Assembly: GCA_030374765.1 (NCBI GenBank)
Contig: JARGXX010000004.1
Span: 248,001 to 312,000, forward strand
Length of the DNA: 64,000 nt
Source of the DNA: Agarophyton chilense
Lineage: Eukaryota > Rhodophyta > Florideophyceae > Gracilariales > Gracilariaceae
Reading direction: 5' to 3'
The notes beneath the pieces were generated by a model. The model did not search any database. It was not told where the DNA came from and worked only from the letters and a program-made list of their open reading frames with translations. Below, piece by piece: positions 55,413 to 64,000 of the stretch (the first letter of the stretch is position 1; each line of letters begins with the position of its first letter). Position numbers and translations under genes: made by a program.

Positions 55413-56333
55413 ATGGACGAGGATACCTCGAAGAAGCTTCTACGATTTCATCCCCGGTGTGGTGAAGATTTTTTTCTGTGGATGCTCCGCTTCGAAGCCC
55501 TTCTAGAGTCGAATGATTTATTTACGTTCGGTCACTGCAATCCCGCCCCGGATGAAGAAATCGATTCATTGGACGAAGAGACAAAACAGAGATTATGAAA
55601 GGCACCTATGTATCTTTTCCAGGCTCTTGCTGACAAGCCTTTGCGAACCATTTGCAACGAACGCCGAAACCCGTTTGTGATGTACGCAAAGCTGAAAGAG
55701 AGGTATGCAACACAGAATGTTGCGAACCGTGATCAACTGCAGGCAAAATTGCACCAAGTGAGATGCTCTAACGATCAGACGATTTAAGAGTATGTTGATG
55801 AACTGGAGTCAGTATTTGGTGGACTGGAGGGAATGGGAAGCGTTATAGAAGAATCAATGCAAGTAACAATTCTCTTGTCGAGTTTCAGGAGCAACTGGAA
55901 ACTCGCCATGTGGTGCGGGGATTTTCGCTCTTCAGAGAATGACCGATCAGGAACTGACTTTTGAGAAGGCTACAGCACGTTTGCTACAGGATTATGACAC
56001 CCGAACCATCTTTGAGGCTGCACTGCGACCCGTGGCTATTGTAAAATCAGAGACTGCTCTGAGGGTTAACTTCAAGGGCAATTGTTTCGTTTGTGGCAAG
56101 AAAGGGCACTACAAGAGAGATTGCCCAGGGAATGAAAACGACTCTTCAACACCAGTAACAAGAAACAGTCCTACAGTCAATGCTTTGACTACTAGAGCCG
56201 CGGTAGGGCTGCATTTTGCATTCGTAATTGACTCCGGCGCGAGTTCTCACATGGTTGGCAATGAAAAATTTATCAGAGACTTCCACAGAATACCACCTAG
56301 AACCATCGCATTTGGTGATGGAAGGCTGGTAGA
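55413..56333 (+). pseudogene. Copia gag, zinc knuckle and protease start
   Basis: Gag starts MDEDTSKKLLRFHPR. Stops at about 55,596 and 55,786 and a shift near 55,930 break the frame, which otherwise reads on (LYLFQALADKPLRT-type UBN2 gag, the zone around 55,610-55,920). The open part from 55,939 has the CCHC knuckle CFVCGKKGHYKRDCPG and the protease site FVIDSGASSHMVG. The frame is cut at 56,333 by the solo LTR. Confidence 0.85.
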
Positions 56334-56779
56334 TGTGAAGGAGCGGTGATAGCGGTTGAGCCCTGTAAGCCGCCGGGCCCTGAAGGATCTTGCAAGTGAC
56401 ACGTGTACGGGTCGACCTCAGGTGGACTCATGTAGATTATTAACTTAATTTCATTAGTGTAGTAGATTATCACTACAGTTCTAGGTAGATCCCAGCGCCT
56501 CGCCAGTACTATTTACTTAACTCGAGTGACTTTTCTCCTTTAGAGTACGGTAGGCACCGTTAGGATACTAACTAACCCTCTTTGGTGTATTAGTTCCTCC
56601 CTTTGGTCTTCAAGCCATCGTTTCCGTAGCTCTAGCCTGTAGGACTACGCAGTAAACACCAGCCCATTGCACCAAGTACTCTGGGAGTGCCGCCGTCAAG
56701 GATTCGAACCTTAAGACCCGCTGTACCACGCTACCACCGGTCGAGACCCGTACGCTGACCCAACCATCATTGCGTTACA
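56334..56779 (-). mobile_element. Solo LTR of the chromovirus family inside the copia element
   Basis: 446 bp, inverted relative to 43,595-44,040 and 53,314-53,759 on the plus strand and alignable with them end to end. It is flanked by the perfect 5-mer GTAGA (56,329-56,333 and 56,780-56,784). When the insert and one GTAGA are ignored, the copia frame continues without a stop from the protease into the integrase region. No internal sequence remains, so it is a recombined solo LTR. Confidence 0.95.
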
Positions 56780-56784
56780 GTAGA

Positions 56785-57717
56785 GTCCTGTCTTTGTGGA
56801 ACACTGAGAATTGCTCTCTGCCACCTGGGTATGAAACAAGGACAAGACACAGTACTGTTGTTGAAGGACGTACTATATGTCAAGAAGCTCGACTGTAATA
56901 TCGTCTCGTGTTCCAAACTGATGAAAGATGGAAGCAAAATAACTTTTCAAGACTCTAGCTGCATAATTTCTAATGAGAATGCTGACAGCACTGCCACACC
57001 GAGTGGAGGTGTGTTTGAAATTTATGGACGTCAATCGAGAGACACGGTCGACATAGCAGGAGTAGAAGAATCAAGGGCAATGGGTCTATGCACGAAAGTC
57101 TCGGTCATATTGGAAAGCAGTCGATTAAGAAAAAGGCAAGGGATAACCTGGTAGTTGGACTTAGCCTCAATGCTACACCAAAAGGCAAGCCCCCTTGTAC
57201 CTCTTGTATGGAGGGTAAGATGCCCAGACTCCATCTTGGGAGCAGGCATGTACATGAAGCTGGCATTTGAGAAGCAATCTACACCGATATCTGTGGACCC
57301 ATGAGCACAAAAAGTTTGGGTGGAAACCGATACTTTGTGTCATTTATAGAGAAACGGTCAAGATACAAGGACGTTAGGCCAATGAAAAGCACCAAGGAAC
57401 TAACATTCTAATTTCGATGTTTCCAACCGAACTTTGAGCGAAAGTATGACACAAAGGTGGAAAAAGTGTATTCGGATAACGGTCCTGAGTATGTTGCTTT
57501 GAAGAAGTATCTATTAGAAGAAGGAATTGAATTGGAGAACAGTGCTACTTACACCCCACAACAGAATGTGGCAGTCGAGAGATTCAATAGAACAGTCATG
57601 GAGATGGTACGATCAATGCTGTCCCATGCAGGCTTACCCCAGACATATTGGGCTGAAGCGCTGGTAACAGCTGTACGGCTTTTGAATATGAGTACCAGCA
57701 AAGGCAATGGAGAGTAG
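56785..57717 (+). pseudogene. Copia integrase, broken
   Basis: Linker VLLLKDVLYVKKLDCNIVS, then the zinc-binding end (HESLGHIG, CTSCMEGK). Catalytic core: first aspartate in IYTDICGPM, second in VYSDNGPEYV, glutamate in NVAVERFNRTV; all three are kept. Stops at about 57,268-57,270 and 57,409-57,411 and a shift near 57,150 break the frame. Confidence 0.88.
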
Positions 57718-59051
57718 TCTCATCTCGGGGTACTGGAAGGTCTCCCACATGTTGGTCACGTTCGCATTTTTGGATGCGAAGCATGGGTGCACATTCCACA
57801 ACGTGAGAAGCTTGAGAAGAAAGCAAGAAGAGCGATCTTACTGCGTTCGTTATCTCACAGAAACAATCGGGTTTATGATATTGATTCCCATTTCATATCA
57901 TTGGACAGACATTTACAGATCAATGAGTCTACCTTTCCCGGGTGCAGCATCTTCAGAACGCAATGCCAAACCACAGCAGAGGATTTGCAGGGGGCAGGAG
58001 GTGTTAATGATTTGGCAGTTGACACTGATGGAGAGCACAAAGGCGCAAATGAAGTCAGAGAATCTCATCCAAGCAACTGGTCAAGTGATGCGGTGTTTTC
58101 CAACCACGAGAATACTATGTCTGATGAACAGCAGAAAGAAGACAATGATGCTTCTTTGGGACAAACCGAAACGGAAAATACACAGTCTACATCAAATGAC
58201 TCGATAACGTCAAGCGTTCAAGGAATGCTTACGCATTAACCCGAACTTCAGTACCCCAGCAGAGACAGGAAAGCCCCAAGCAGATACTTAAACACGTCCC
58301 ACAGTGGTTTTAAAGTCGAGAATCAAGTGGGTCTTTCACTCCGGGAACAGTGGAGCAAGCTCTATCATCAGAAAATAGTGAAGCCTGGATGTCGGCCATC
58401 AGGGAGGAACTCTCAACATTGGAAGATATGGGAACGTGGATAGTTTCCAAGGTGCCCCCACGAATGCCTGTCTTGATTTGGAATTTGTTTTTGACATACC
58501 TGAATAGAGATGGCTCCATATCTTGGTTCAAAGCGAGTTTGGTTGCCAAAAATTGACAACAAGAGAACGTACCACATGTTTACTCCCCGGTCGTGAAATC
58601 TTAAACCGTTCGAATTGCATTGTCCTTGGCCCAAGCGAGATACTACGTAGTTGAACATCTGGACGTCAAATCTGCATTCTTGAACGGGGCGATGGACGAC
58701 AGGGAAGATGTGTACATGTACCCCCCAAAGGGATTGAAATCCGCTCTTGGAGAAGACGAAACACTGAAGCTGAAGCGGTCAATATACGGTCTGAAACAGT
58801 CAAACTCAATCTGTGGCGACCTATTCCGTTCTAAGCTGCTGTCTTTGGGATTCAAATGTCTCCTGTCTGATGAGTGCTTCTTTCAGATGCAAAATGGATT
58901 GTTCACGATCTGGCTGGTTGTGTATGTCGATGATATGCTTTTGATGGGAAGTAAAAATGCAACTATGAGCAAAATCAAGAAGGATCTCAATGACTTCTTT
59001 GAGGTGAAGACATTGAGTGATAATGGTAGCTTTCTCGGTACCCACATGTAG
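57718..59051 (+). pseudogene. Copia reverse transcriptase, broken
   Basis: After an acidic spacer (57,787-58,239), the RT starts with SEAWMSAIREELSTLEDMGTW. It has HLDVKSAFLNG, YMYPPKG, LKLKRSIYGLKQS and the intact catalytic box WLVVYVDDMLLMGS, ending GSFLGTHM. Stops at 58,555 and 58,603 and a stop at 59,049 interrupt it. Confidence 0.9.
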
Positions 59052-59919
59052 AAAGGAAAAGAAAGCGTAGTGCTGCACCAACACGCTTTCGTCAAACGTA
59101 TCTTGGAGAGATTTCATATGGTGGAATCAAATCCTTCCAGAACCCCAATGTACTCTGGTACGAGGCCTAGAGACCTGAGAATTTCAAAACCATTTTGCTC
59201 TGTCTCTTTGTATCAAGAAGCTATCGAAGCTCTGCTCTACTTGGCGGGTAGAACGAGACCTGACTTTTTTTTCCGTGGACATCCTAGCAAGGACACAAAC
59301 ATCTCCAACAGTAGCGCATTGGAAGTCGATGAAAATGATATTGAGGTATCTGAGGGGTACAGTGAGTGTTGGAATACAATTTGGTACCCCATGCAGCAAT
59401 GAAGTATCGCTTTTGACTGCATTTGTAGGCTCTGACTGGGCTGGAGACGATACAGACAGAAATTCAACCTCATGGTTCTGAATTATGCTTCACGATACTC
59501 TAGTAATATGGGAGACTCTGAAATGGAAGTCGGTTGTGATGTCCACGACAGATGCAGATTATATTGCGCTTTCTGAATATGTGAAAGAGGTTTGTCGGGC
59601 AGGAACTCTTTTGAAAGAACTTCATATCAACTTAATGAGTATTCCAACTATGGTCCTTGAAGACGACACAAGAGTGCTACACTGGGTCTGTGGAGAAATA
59701 AATGCGAAGCATGTTGAAATACGGTACCAGTTCTCCCGAGAAGCTGCTAATCGCAACAAGATCAGACTAGAACACTGCCTATCGCAAGATATGATTGGTG
59801 ATATCCTGACCAAGCCTCTTGCAGAACACAGGCATCATGAACTGAAGAAGAAACTTGGTCTCACAGTGGCTAGCATCTTGCGACGAGGGGATATTGGAGA
59901 TGTGCAATCTGCAACGTAG
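59052..59919 (+). pseudogene. Copia RNase H, broken
   Basis: Begins with the RT-RNase H connection (FVKRILERFHMVESNPSRTPM). RNase H reads TAFVGSDWAGDDTDRNSTS and, after a stop at 59,479-59,481, LKWKSVVMSTTDADYIALSE and HVEIRYQFSREAANRNKI, ending DILTKPLAEHRH. The final frame reaches into the 3' LTR. Confidence 0.9.
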
Positions 59920-60147
59920 TTCTCACGAGAGGTTAACAAAAGTAGGTGCTTGAATTTGTTTACATTAACGTGAAATACATTAGGTATTGATATGGTGTCT
60001 GAATTCTGGGTTGTAGCTCCCTGCTGAATTTGCTACTATGTCGTGCTGAGGTTTTCAGCAGGGTTTTACCACGGCACAAACTCGTATAAAGAGGGCCAAC
60101 TCTCTCCCAGAGCGAGAGAGAGACTGAGGGCAGCTGTGATTCCAACA
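59892..60147 (+). repeat. 3' LTR of the copia element (256 bp)
   Basis: Same length and ends as the 5' LTR, with scattered substitutions. Contains CGTATAAAGA near 60,084. Confidence 0.92.
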
Positions 60148-60540
60148 ATTCGACCTACGTTGTGGCTAGTCTATCTCGCCTTGCCACACAGTAAACCTTC
60201 CCCATCCGGGTTTTTTGGCTAAGGCTTTTCCTCTTTCACGTGCTACTACTCCCGTCTGAGATTAGTCCGCGTTACGTACGGTAGATTTTTTCTCTACGCG
60301 TCTTCAAGAGAATCAATTTTGCTTTTGGCGTCTGTTTTATTACTCGTCGTGTTGTTATTCCTTCTAAATATTGTTTCTATTTTTAAAAGAAAGGGGTAGA
60401 AAGAGGTTAGAACACAGAGAACAAGTGTAAAATCAAACAAACGAAGTATCGGTTTTTAAGAATCATGTATCGGTCGCACGTCTCGTTTTGGAACATAGAG
60501 AGGAGCGTAGCTTCTTCTAAAGTAGTGATACTAAATATAC

Positions 60541-60651
60541 GAGAGCTTAACAAAACAGTACAAAACATACGAGAGCTTAACAAAACAGTACAAAACATAC
60601 GAGAGCTTAACAAAACAGTACAAAACATACGATAGCTTAACAAAACAGTAC
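60541..60651. repeat. Four tandem copies of a 30 bp unit
   Basis: The unit CATACGAGAGCTTAACAAAACAGTACAAAA is given here by its ends CATACGAGAGCTT and AACAGTACAAAA. Four copies, nearly perfect, with no spacers, so not a CRISPR. Inside the putative LTR (U3) of the right-edge copia element. Confidence 0.9.
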
Positions 60652-60699
60652 TAGTAATACTGAAGACCGTTCAGTATTCAAAAATATTAAACGCTTGTA

Positions 60700-60790
60700 A
60701 TATGACATTACACACGTTAATGGTCGTAACATTCAAATTCAATAATGACATTACAAACGTGAAAGATCGTAACATTCAAATTCAATATTC
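60700..60790. repeat. Two tandem copies of a ~47 bp unit
   Basis: Both copies contain ATGACATTACA, ACGT and TCGTAACATTCAAATTCAAT. Located at the start of the putative LTR, just after the polypurine tract on the minus strand. Confidence 0.85.
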
Positions 60791-60810
60791 ATCTCCTTCT
60801 AAAGCTGACT

Positions 60811-61381
60811 TTAACCGAGAGGTTGACGAGAGGTTCTAGACTGAGATGTGGGAAAATCGTGAGGTATTTTTCCGGAGTGCATAGTAAGCAGTAAAGATTG
60901 AGCTAGACAACTGTCTGACTTAGTAGCCGGATCAGCCACGTTCTGTTTTCCAGGAATCCACATTAAATTGTTGAGGTTATGTATCTCAATCTCAAATCGG
61001 ATACAGTTCACATCAGCACGATTTGATCTGTCAATTGAATTTCTGTGAGTCGACAAGGAGTGAAAAAGATCTTTCGAGTCGACAGCCACTGTTAAATAGA
61101 TGTCCTTTGTTGAGAAGGGTAGAAAATGCTCTTGATATAACTTTCCCTTCGTGAATCGCTTCGGATGCCGCTAGTATATCTGCAGCACCGATGGATTGAA
61201 CGGGACGTTTAAACTTGTGTGAAGTCCATGACAGGGTATGGAAGATAGATTCACAGCGCAGGTCTCCTAATAGTACTCCACAAACATAACCGAGCTGGCC
61301 ATAATCTCCAGAGCGAACAGCAACGGAAAATACCATGATCGAAAGAGGGTACTCTTTGTTCGCCTCCGGTCTTGGAAACAA
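60811..61381 (-). pseudogene. RNase H of the GalEa-like element
   Basis: Two frames: 61,031-61,381 (IFHTLSWTSHKFKRPVQSIG, AADILAASEAIHEG) and 60,811-61,089 (VDSKDLFHSLSTHRNSIDRS, WIPGKQNVADPATK). A shift of frame separates them around 61,060. Homologous to the stand-alone fragment at 23,610-23,861. Confidence 0.85.
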
Positions 61382-61647
61382 AACAGTTGTGCCGAGCTTC
61401 TTCAGCGTTCGTAGTGAATTAATCTGACAAACAAGATCGTTACCTTAGCAGTAGGAAGCCTTTGCTGTAAAGATATTGCATAGAACGCACAGAACGGAGA
61501 TGCTGCTATGCCGATCCATCCAATTGAACTGTTAAGTGATGTATAGGCAGAGTGTTCGACAGAATTGAGTTTCTCATCAGCTTGCTTGCGACGAACACGA
61601 GATATCGGATATGGTTCTAGAGCTTTGAGTTTTTCATCGCCATTAAT

Positions 61648-62167
61648 CTAAATTGACATGTCTTCTTGTTGAATTACATTTAGATCAAAGAAACGAAGAA
61701 GTCCAGGTCCATGTACAACAGTACCGAGTGTATATTTGTTATGAAACCTTGAAATGAATTGAGCAACGAGATGTTGGTGATCAGTAACAAGTATGTCACC
61801 AACAATCTTGACAACGAGCAACTCCAGTTTTCCTTCTTCTTTCAAATAAAATAATTGAGGAACGTAGAACGTATGTAAGTTGTAGGAGTCCCAAGTCATA
61901 AAAAAGCTGATCAGATTGAACTTGCCATTTAGCATTGGCATTGACCAGGCCGTAGGCAGCTGTGAGAAGCAACCAATATTGGTTTCGATCTGTAGATTCC
62001 TTGGGGGTAATGACATAAACATCACGACTTGCAGATCCGGTCTGGAGAAAGGCATTTTTGACATCGAGCTTCGTGAGTTGCCAGCCGAACATTGATGCAA
62101 TAGACAATAAGATGCGAACTCTTGTAGGCGGACACATGCAACAGTCGGTCTCAAGATCATGTTTCAA
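61648..62167 (-). pseudogene. Reverse transcriptase of the GalEa-like element
   Basis: The first part (61,796-62,167) carries VRILLSIASMFGWQLTKLDVKNAFL and ends before the catalytic box. The other frame (to 61,648) contributes FYVPQLFYL and KIVGDILVTDHQ, where the YxDD-equivalent reads VGDI, so one catalytic aspartate is probably lost. Overlapping frames show at least one shift. Confidence 0.8.
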
Positions 62168-62202
62168 GTTATCTTTATTTCCATGTGGAGCAATACGTGC
62201 CT

Positions 62203-63153
62203 TCAGTTCAGCGACTTGTCATCATTTATCTTCACTTTGTAGATGACGTGACTGGATATTACATTAGTTTCGGATGGTACTTCGGATATCGGCACCATTT
62301 TCACCGTCTTTTTGAATGCTTCTTCTTCTGCACTGTATGCATTAACGAGGGAAAATTGATGAAAGCCTTGTGCTTGATATCGCAAGAACGGCTTAATTCC
62401 GAAGTGATCAAAGATGGATCGTAGTGCATCAGGTTCGGCGCTGCTTTGTGCGAGAGTTTTAGCAGGTGCATAATTGGCATTCATTGCTCTTGAGGAAGAT
62501 CGCCAAGTTTCGTCCGTTAGCTTGAGGGTCTCGGTGTCACCATCGTCATATTGAACTACATGAAGTCCGTCATTATTGATTGCATCAAATTTTCCAGCGT
62601 AGTATGCATCATCAATTGGCCAGTAAACTTTGATGGAGTCTCCATTAGATAGGGAAGAGCATGATTTAACATCTGAGGTATAATGCGATTCAAATCTTTC
62701 TTCTTCGGTACCATGATGAAGTGAGCAATCCTCTTCCGATTCATTAATCTCGTTGGTGCTGTCTATTACTTCATCTATGGAGCAATCGATTGTGTCATTG
62801 ATTTCTTGAACTTCGGACGCCAGAGGATCGTTGATAATTGCAGGTCGAACGTCTTCGATTGCTGCTGAAATTGATTTCCCATTTGTCCCAGATACAGTGA
62901 TGGTTCGAGATAGAATGTCAAAAGAAAGCACAGTACGTGGAGATAACCATTTCGCACGGTTTTCGTTTTGATGCTTAATATAGATCTGTACAAGATCCCC
63001 ATCTCGAATGTTAGGTTCAGAGAGAGCTTTAGATCTGAGGATTAGAGTAAGCTTCCGCTTGGCTGCCATAGTGTCATGAGCCTTCAAGAGATCATCTGAT
63101 ATTGGAGTTATACGTTGCCTGTTGTCCACAGGCTTTGTGAATCCCTTTGCCAT
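62203..63153 (-). CDS. Integrase C-terminal domain, Tudor-like domain and RT entry of the GalEa-like element
   Basis: 316 open codons. Residues 1-30 end the integrase core (helix with MAAKRKLTLILRSKALSEP). Residues 51-104 are the SH3-like integrase C-terminal domain (DGDLVQIYIK, AKWLSPRTVLS, AAIEDVRPA). Residues 110-165 are an acidic linker. Residues 171-218 follow the Tudor pattern of Pds5-like proteins: GDSIKVYWPIDDAYYAG, HVVQYDDGDTETLKL and ETWR. Residues 225-316 lead into RT (PDALRSIFDHFGIKPFLRYQ). The block is uninterrupted. The Tudor call is by motif only. Confidence 0.8.
   Translation of the reverse strand: MAKGFTKPVDNRQRITPISDDLLKAHDTMAAKRKLTLILRSKALSEPNIRDGDLVQIYIKHQNENRAKWLSPRTVLSFDILSRTITVSGTNGKSISAAIEDVRPAIINDPLASEVQEINDTIDCSIDEVIDSTNEINESEEDCSLHHGTEEERFESHYTSDVKSCSSLSNGDSIKVYWPIDDAYYAGKFDAINNDGLHVVQYDDGDTETLKLTDETWRSSSRAMNANYAPAKTLAQSSAEPDALRSIFDHFGIKPFLRYQAQGFHQFSLVNAYSAEEEAFKKTVKMVPISEVPSETNVISSHVIYKVKINDDKSLN
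62500..62643 (-). other. Tudor-like domain within the retrotransposon polyprotein
   Basis: 48 residues with the alternating hydrophobic strands and the aromatic/acidic signature VYWP-D-YY-G…YDDGD-E-L-L…W seen in Tudor domains of Pds5 and related chromatin proteins. These aromatic residues form the cage for methylated lysine or arginine. It lies directly after the integrase C-terminal domain. Confidence 0.65.
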
Positions 63154-63223
63154 TTCAAATGCGGAAAGTGTATCTGAACCGTAAAGATCATTGGAAATCC
63201 GAATTGCTTGGGAGGCTAAAATC

Positions 63224-63988
63224 TCATTTGAACTTGAGGCATCTGCGGCTGACTTTAACCGAAGAAAGATGCTCCTGATTATTCGATGCTTGGACTGTAA
63301 CAGGTTTTGGCTGTGCCGTATTGGCGGTACAGGACGAAAATTGGATATTATTTTGACTCAAATAATTGAGTAATTCTTTCTTGTTGAAAGAGTCGTCACC
63401 GTGAACAGCACTCGGAGGCCAGAACTGAGACATCCAACTTAATTCGAAGCCTTCGATAGCGTAGCGAAGACTAGTAGTGTATACTACATATCCAGCAGAA
63501 TACCTTGTGCAAATATCCATAATGTGAAATACTAGTAAGTCTTCAAGTTGAAAGTGGTCGATACACACAACATCATTGAATTCACGATTCAAAGATGATA
63601 ATGATACCTTTCGAGATGGCTGCGGAAGAGCCATTGCGATACAATGAGAGCAATTCTCAACGATACGAGCAAGATATCGGCTGACATCATCAGTCCATAG
63701 CGTGTTACGTTTAAGTAGTGTCTTAATATCTGTAAAAGTAGCATGTCCACATACGTGTTTGTGAACTTTGTCGGTAATTCGTTTGATTTCCATCCAAGGG
63801 CGATTACTGGTCGTTTGTGCCGCGAGGGCACAAAACGATGGAGTTGTTTTCGTATCAGTTTGTGCTGAGATTGCAAGAAGAAACGTGTTGTATGTAACAT
63901 AGCTGTTGAGATCATGATCAACCATTGTGATGGAATCACGTGTACCAGATGGGTTGGAAAGCATAAGAGCATTTGTATCAATGTGCAT
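63224..63988 (-). CDS. Integrase core of the GalEa-like element
   Basis: 254 open codons. It contains the zinc-binding histidines and cysteines (HKHVCGHATF, ENCSHCIAM), the first catalytic aspartate in VVCIDHFQL and the second in VHGDDSFNKK. The frame ends at 63,224 before the catalytic glutamate, and the frame at 63,153 resumes after it, so about 70 bases at the junction are disturbed. Confidence 0.8.
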   Translation of the reverse strand: MHIDTNALMLSNPSGTRDSITMVDHDLNSYVTYNTFLLAISAQTDTKTTPSFCALAAQTTSNRPWMEIKRITDKVHKHVCGHATFTDIKTLLKRNTLWTDDVSRYLARIVENCSHCIAMALPQPSRKVSLSSLNREFNDVVCIDHFQLEDLLVFHIMDICTRYSAGYVVYTTSLRYAIEGFELSWMSQFWPPSAVHGDDSFNKKELLNYLSQNNIQFSSCTANTAQPKPVTVQASNNQEHLSSVKVSRRCLKFK

Positions 63989-64000
63989 GATGTCGCTTTG

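Larger units (their letters stand above)
55059..60147 (+). mobile_element. Full-length Ty1/copia retrotransposon with nested solo LTR
   Basis: Two 256 bp LTRs (55,059-55,314 and 59,892-60,147) bound a gag-pol region: gag from 55,413, zinc knuckle, protease, integrase, reverse transcriptase and RNase H, the Ty1/copia order with integrase before RT. The flanks GTTCG and ATTCG differ by one base. A purine-rich GACGAGGGG precedes the 3' LTR, and TGGTAGCATCGCACC, a probable primer binding site, lies one base after the 5' LTR. A 446 bp solo LTR of another family interrupts the protease/integrase junction. A handful of stops and shifts elsewhere make it inactive, but it is much less decayed than the gypsy relics. 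Confidence 0.93.
60148..60800 (-). repeat. Probable 3' LTR of the right-edge copia element
   Basis: It lies directly downstream (minus strand) of the RNase H end at 60,811. On the minus strand AGAAGGAGA is followed by TGAATATTGAATTTG (about 60,795 downward), a good polypurine tract/LTR start. It holds the two tandem-repeat arrays described separately. Its far end is not defined; the other full copia element abuts it at 60,147. Confidence 0.5.
60811..64000 (-). mobile_element. GalEa/PyRE1G-like Ty1/copia element, runs off the right edge
   Basis: Minus-strand order: integrase core (63,224-63,988), integrase C-terminal domain plus Tudor-like domain (62,203-63,153), RT (61,648-62,167), RNase H (60,811-61,381). 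RT shows KLDVKNAFLQTG and LLLTAAYGLVNANAKWQ, characteristic of the GalEa/PyRE1G branch of Ty1/copia reported in red algae and marine animals. Stops or shifts separate the four parts. Gag and 5' LTR lie beyond 64,000. Confidence 0.88.

Noticed and set aside
60541-60651. CRISPR-like repeat array
   Set aside because: Units are directly tandem without spacers, in a eukaryotic retrotransposon context.

Overview
The window is nuclear DNA of a photosynthetic eukaryote, most likely a florideophyte red alga of the Chondrus or Gracilaria type. This is inferred, not proven. The evidence is: compact, mostly intron-less genes (one 191 bp GT-AG intron is visible); a nucleus-encoded plastid sigma-70 factor; a thylakoid-lumen FKBP; plastid transit peptides that all carry a phenylalanine close to the N-terminus, a hallmark of algae with primary red or glaucophyte plastids; and a Ty1/copia element of the GalEa/PyRE1G type known from red algae. 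Nothing bacterial or organellar is present.

Layout. 1-3.5 kb: no gene recognised. 3.5-5.9 kb: plastid-lumen FKBP (+) and mitochondrial prohibitin-2 (-), convergent with 69 bp between stop codons. 6.5-9.5 kb: a decayed Ty3/gypsy chromovirus (-), interrupted by an LTR-like insertion carrying two heat-shock-element arrays. 10.3-12.7 kb: remains of a Helitron-like element (-). 13.2-20.8 kb: the host gene island, holding 6-pyruvoyl-tetrahydropterin synthase/QueD (+), PUS10 (-), plastid sigma factor (+), a plastid fasciclin-domain protein (-) and a DMT/EamA transporter (-). 20.8-64 kb: essentially only mobile elements, less GC-rich, layered and nested: a pogo-like DDE relic, a copia fragment, a decayed gypsy element (24.4-31 kb), poorly resolved gypsy debris (31-39 kb), a chromodomain gypsy relic (39.6-42.6 kb), a full-length 10.2 kb gypsy chromovirus on the minus strand (43,595-53,759), a full-length 5.1 kb copia element (55,059-60,147) and the 3' part of a GalEa-like copia element that runs off the right edge.

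Two elements could be delimited base by base. The 10.2 kb chromovirus has two 446 bp LTRs, TG...CA ends and the 5 bp target duplication ACATG. Between its chromodomain and 3' LTR it carries an open frame on the opposite strand. A third 446 bp copy of the same LTR sits alone inside the copia element with its own duplication GTAGA, which orders the events: copia first, the LTR family later. The right-edge copia element encodes a Tudor-like domain directly after the integrase C-terminal domain, an apparent parallel to the chromodomains of the gypsy elements.

How the genes relate: FKBP, the sigma factor and the fasciclin-domain protein all look plastid-targeted; prohibitin-2 is mitochondrial; PTPS/QueD and PUS10 concern pterin or queuosine chemistry and tRNA modification. 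Genes are packed in convergent and divergent pairs, and CACGTG motifs recur upstream of FKBP, prohibitin and PTPS. All identifications rest on reading motifs; no database search was possible.
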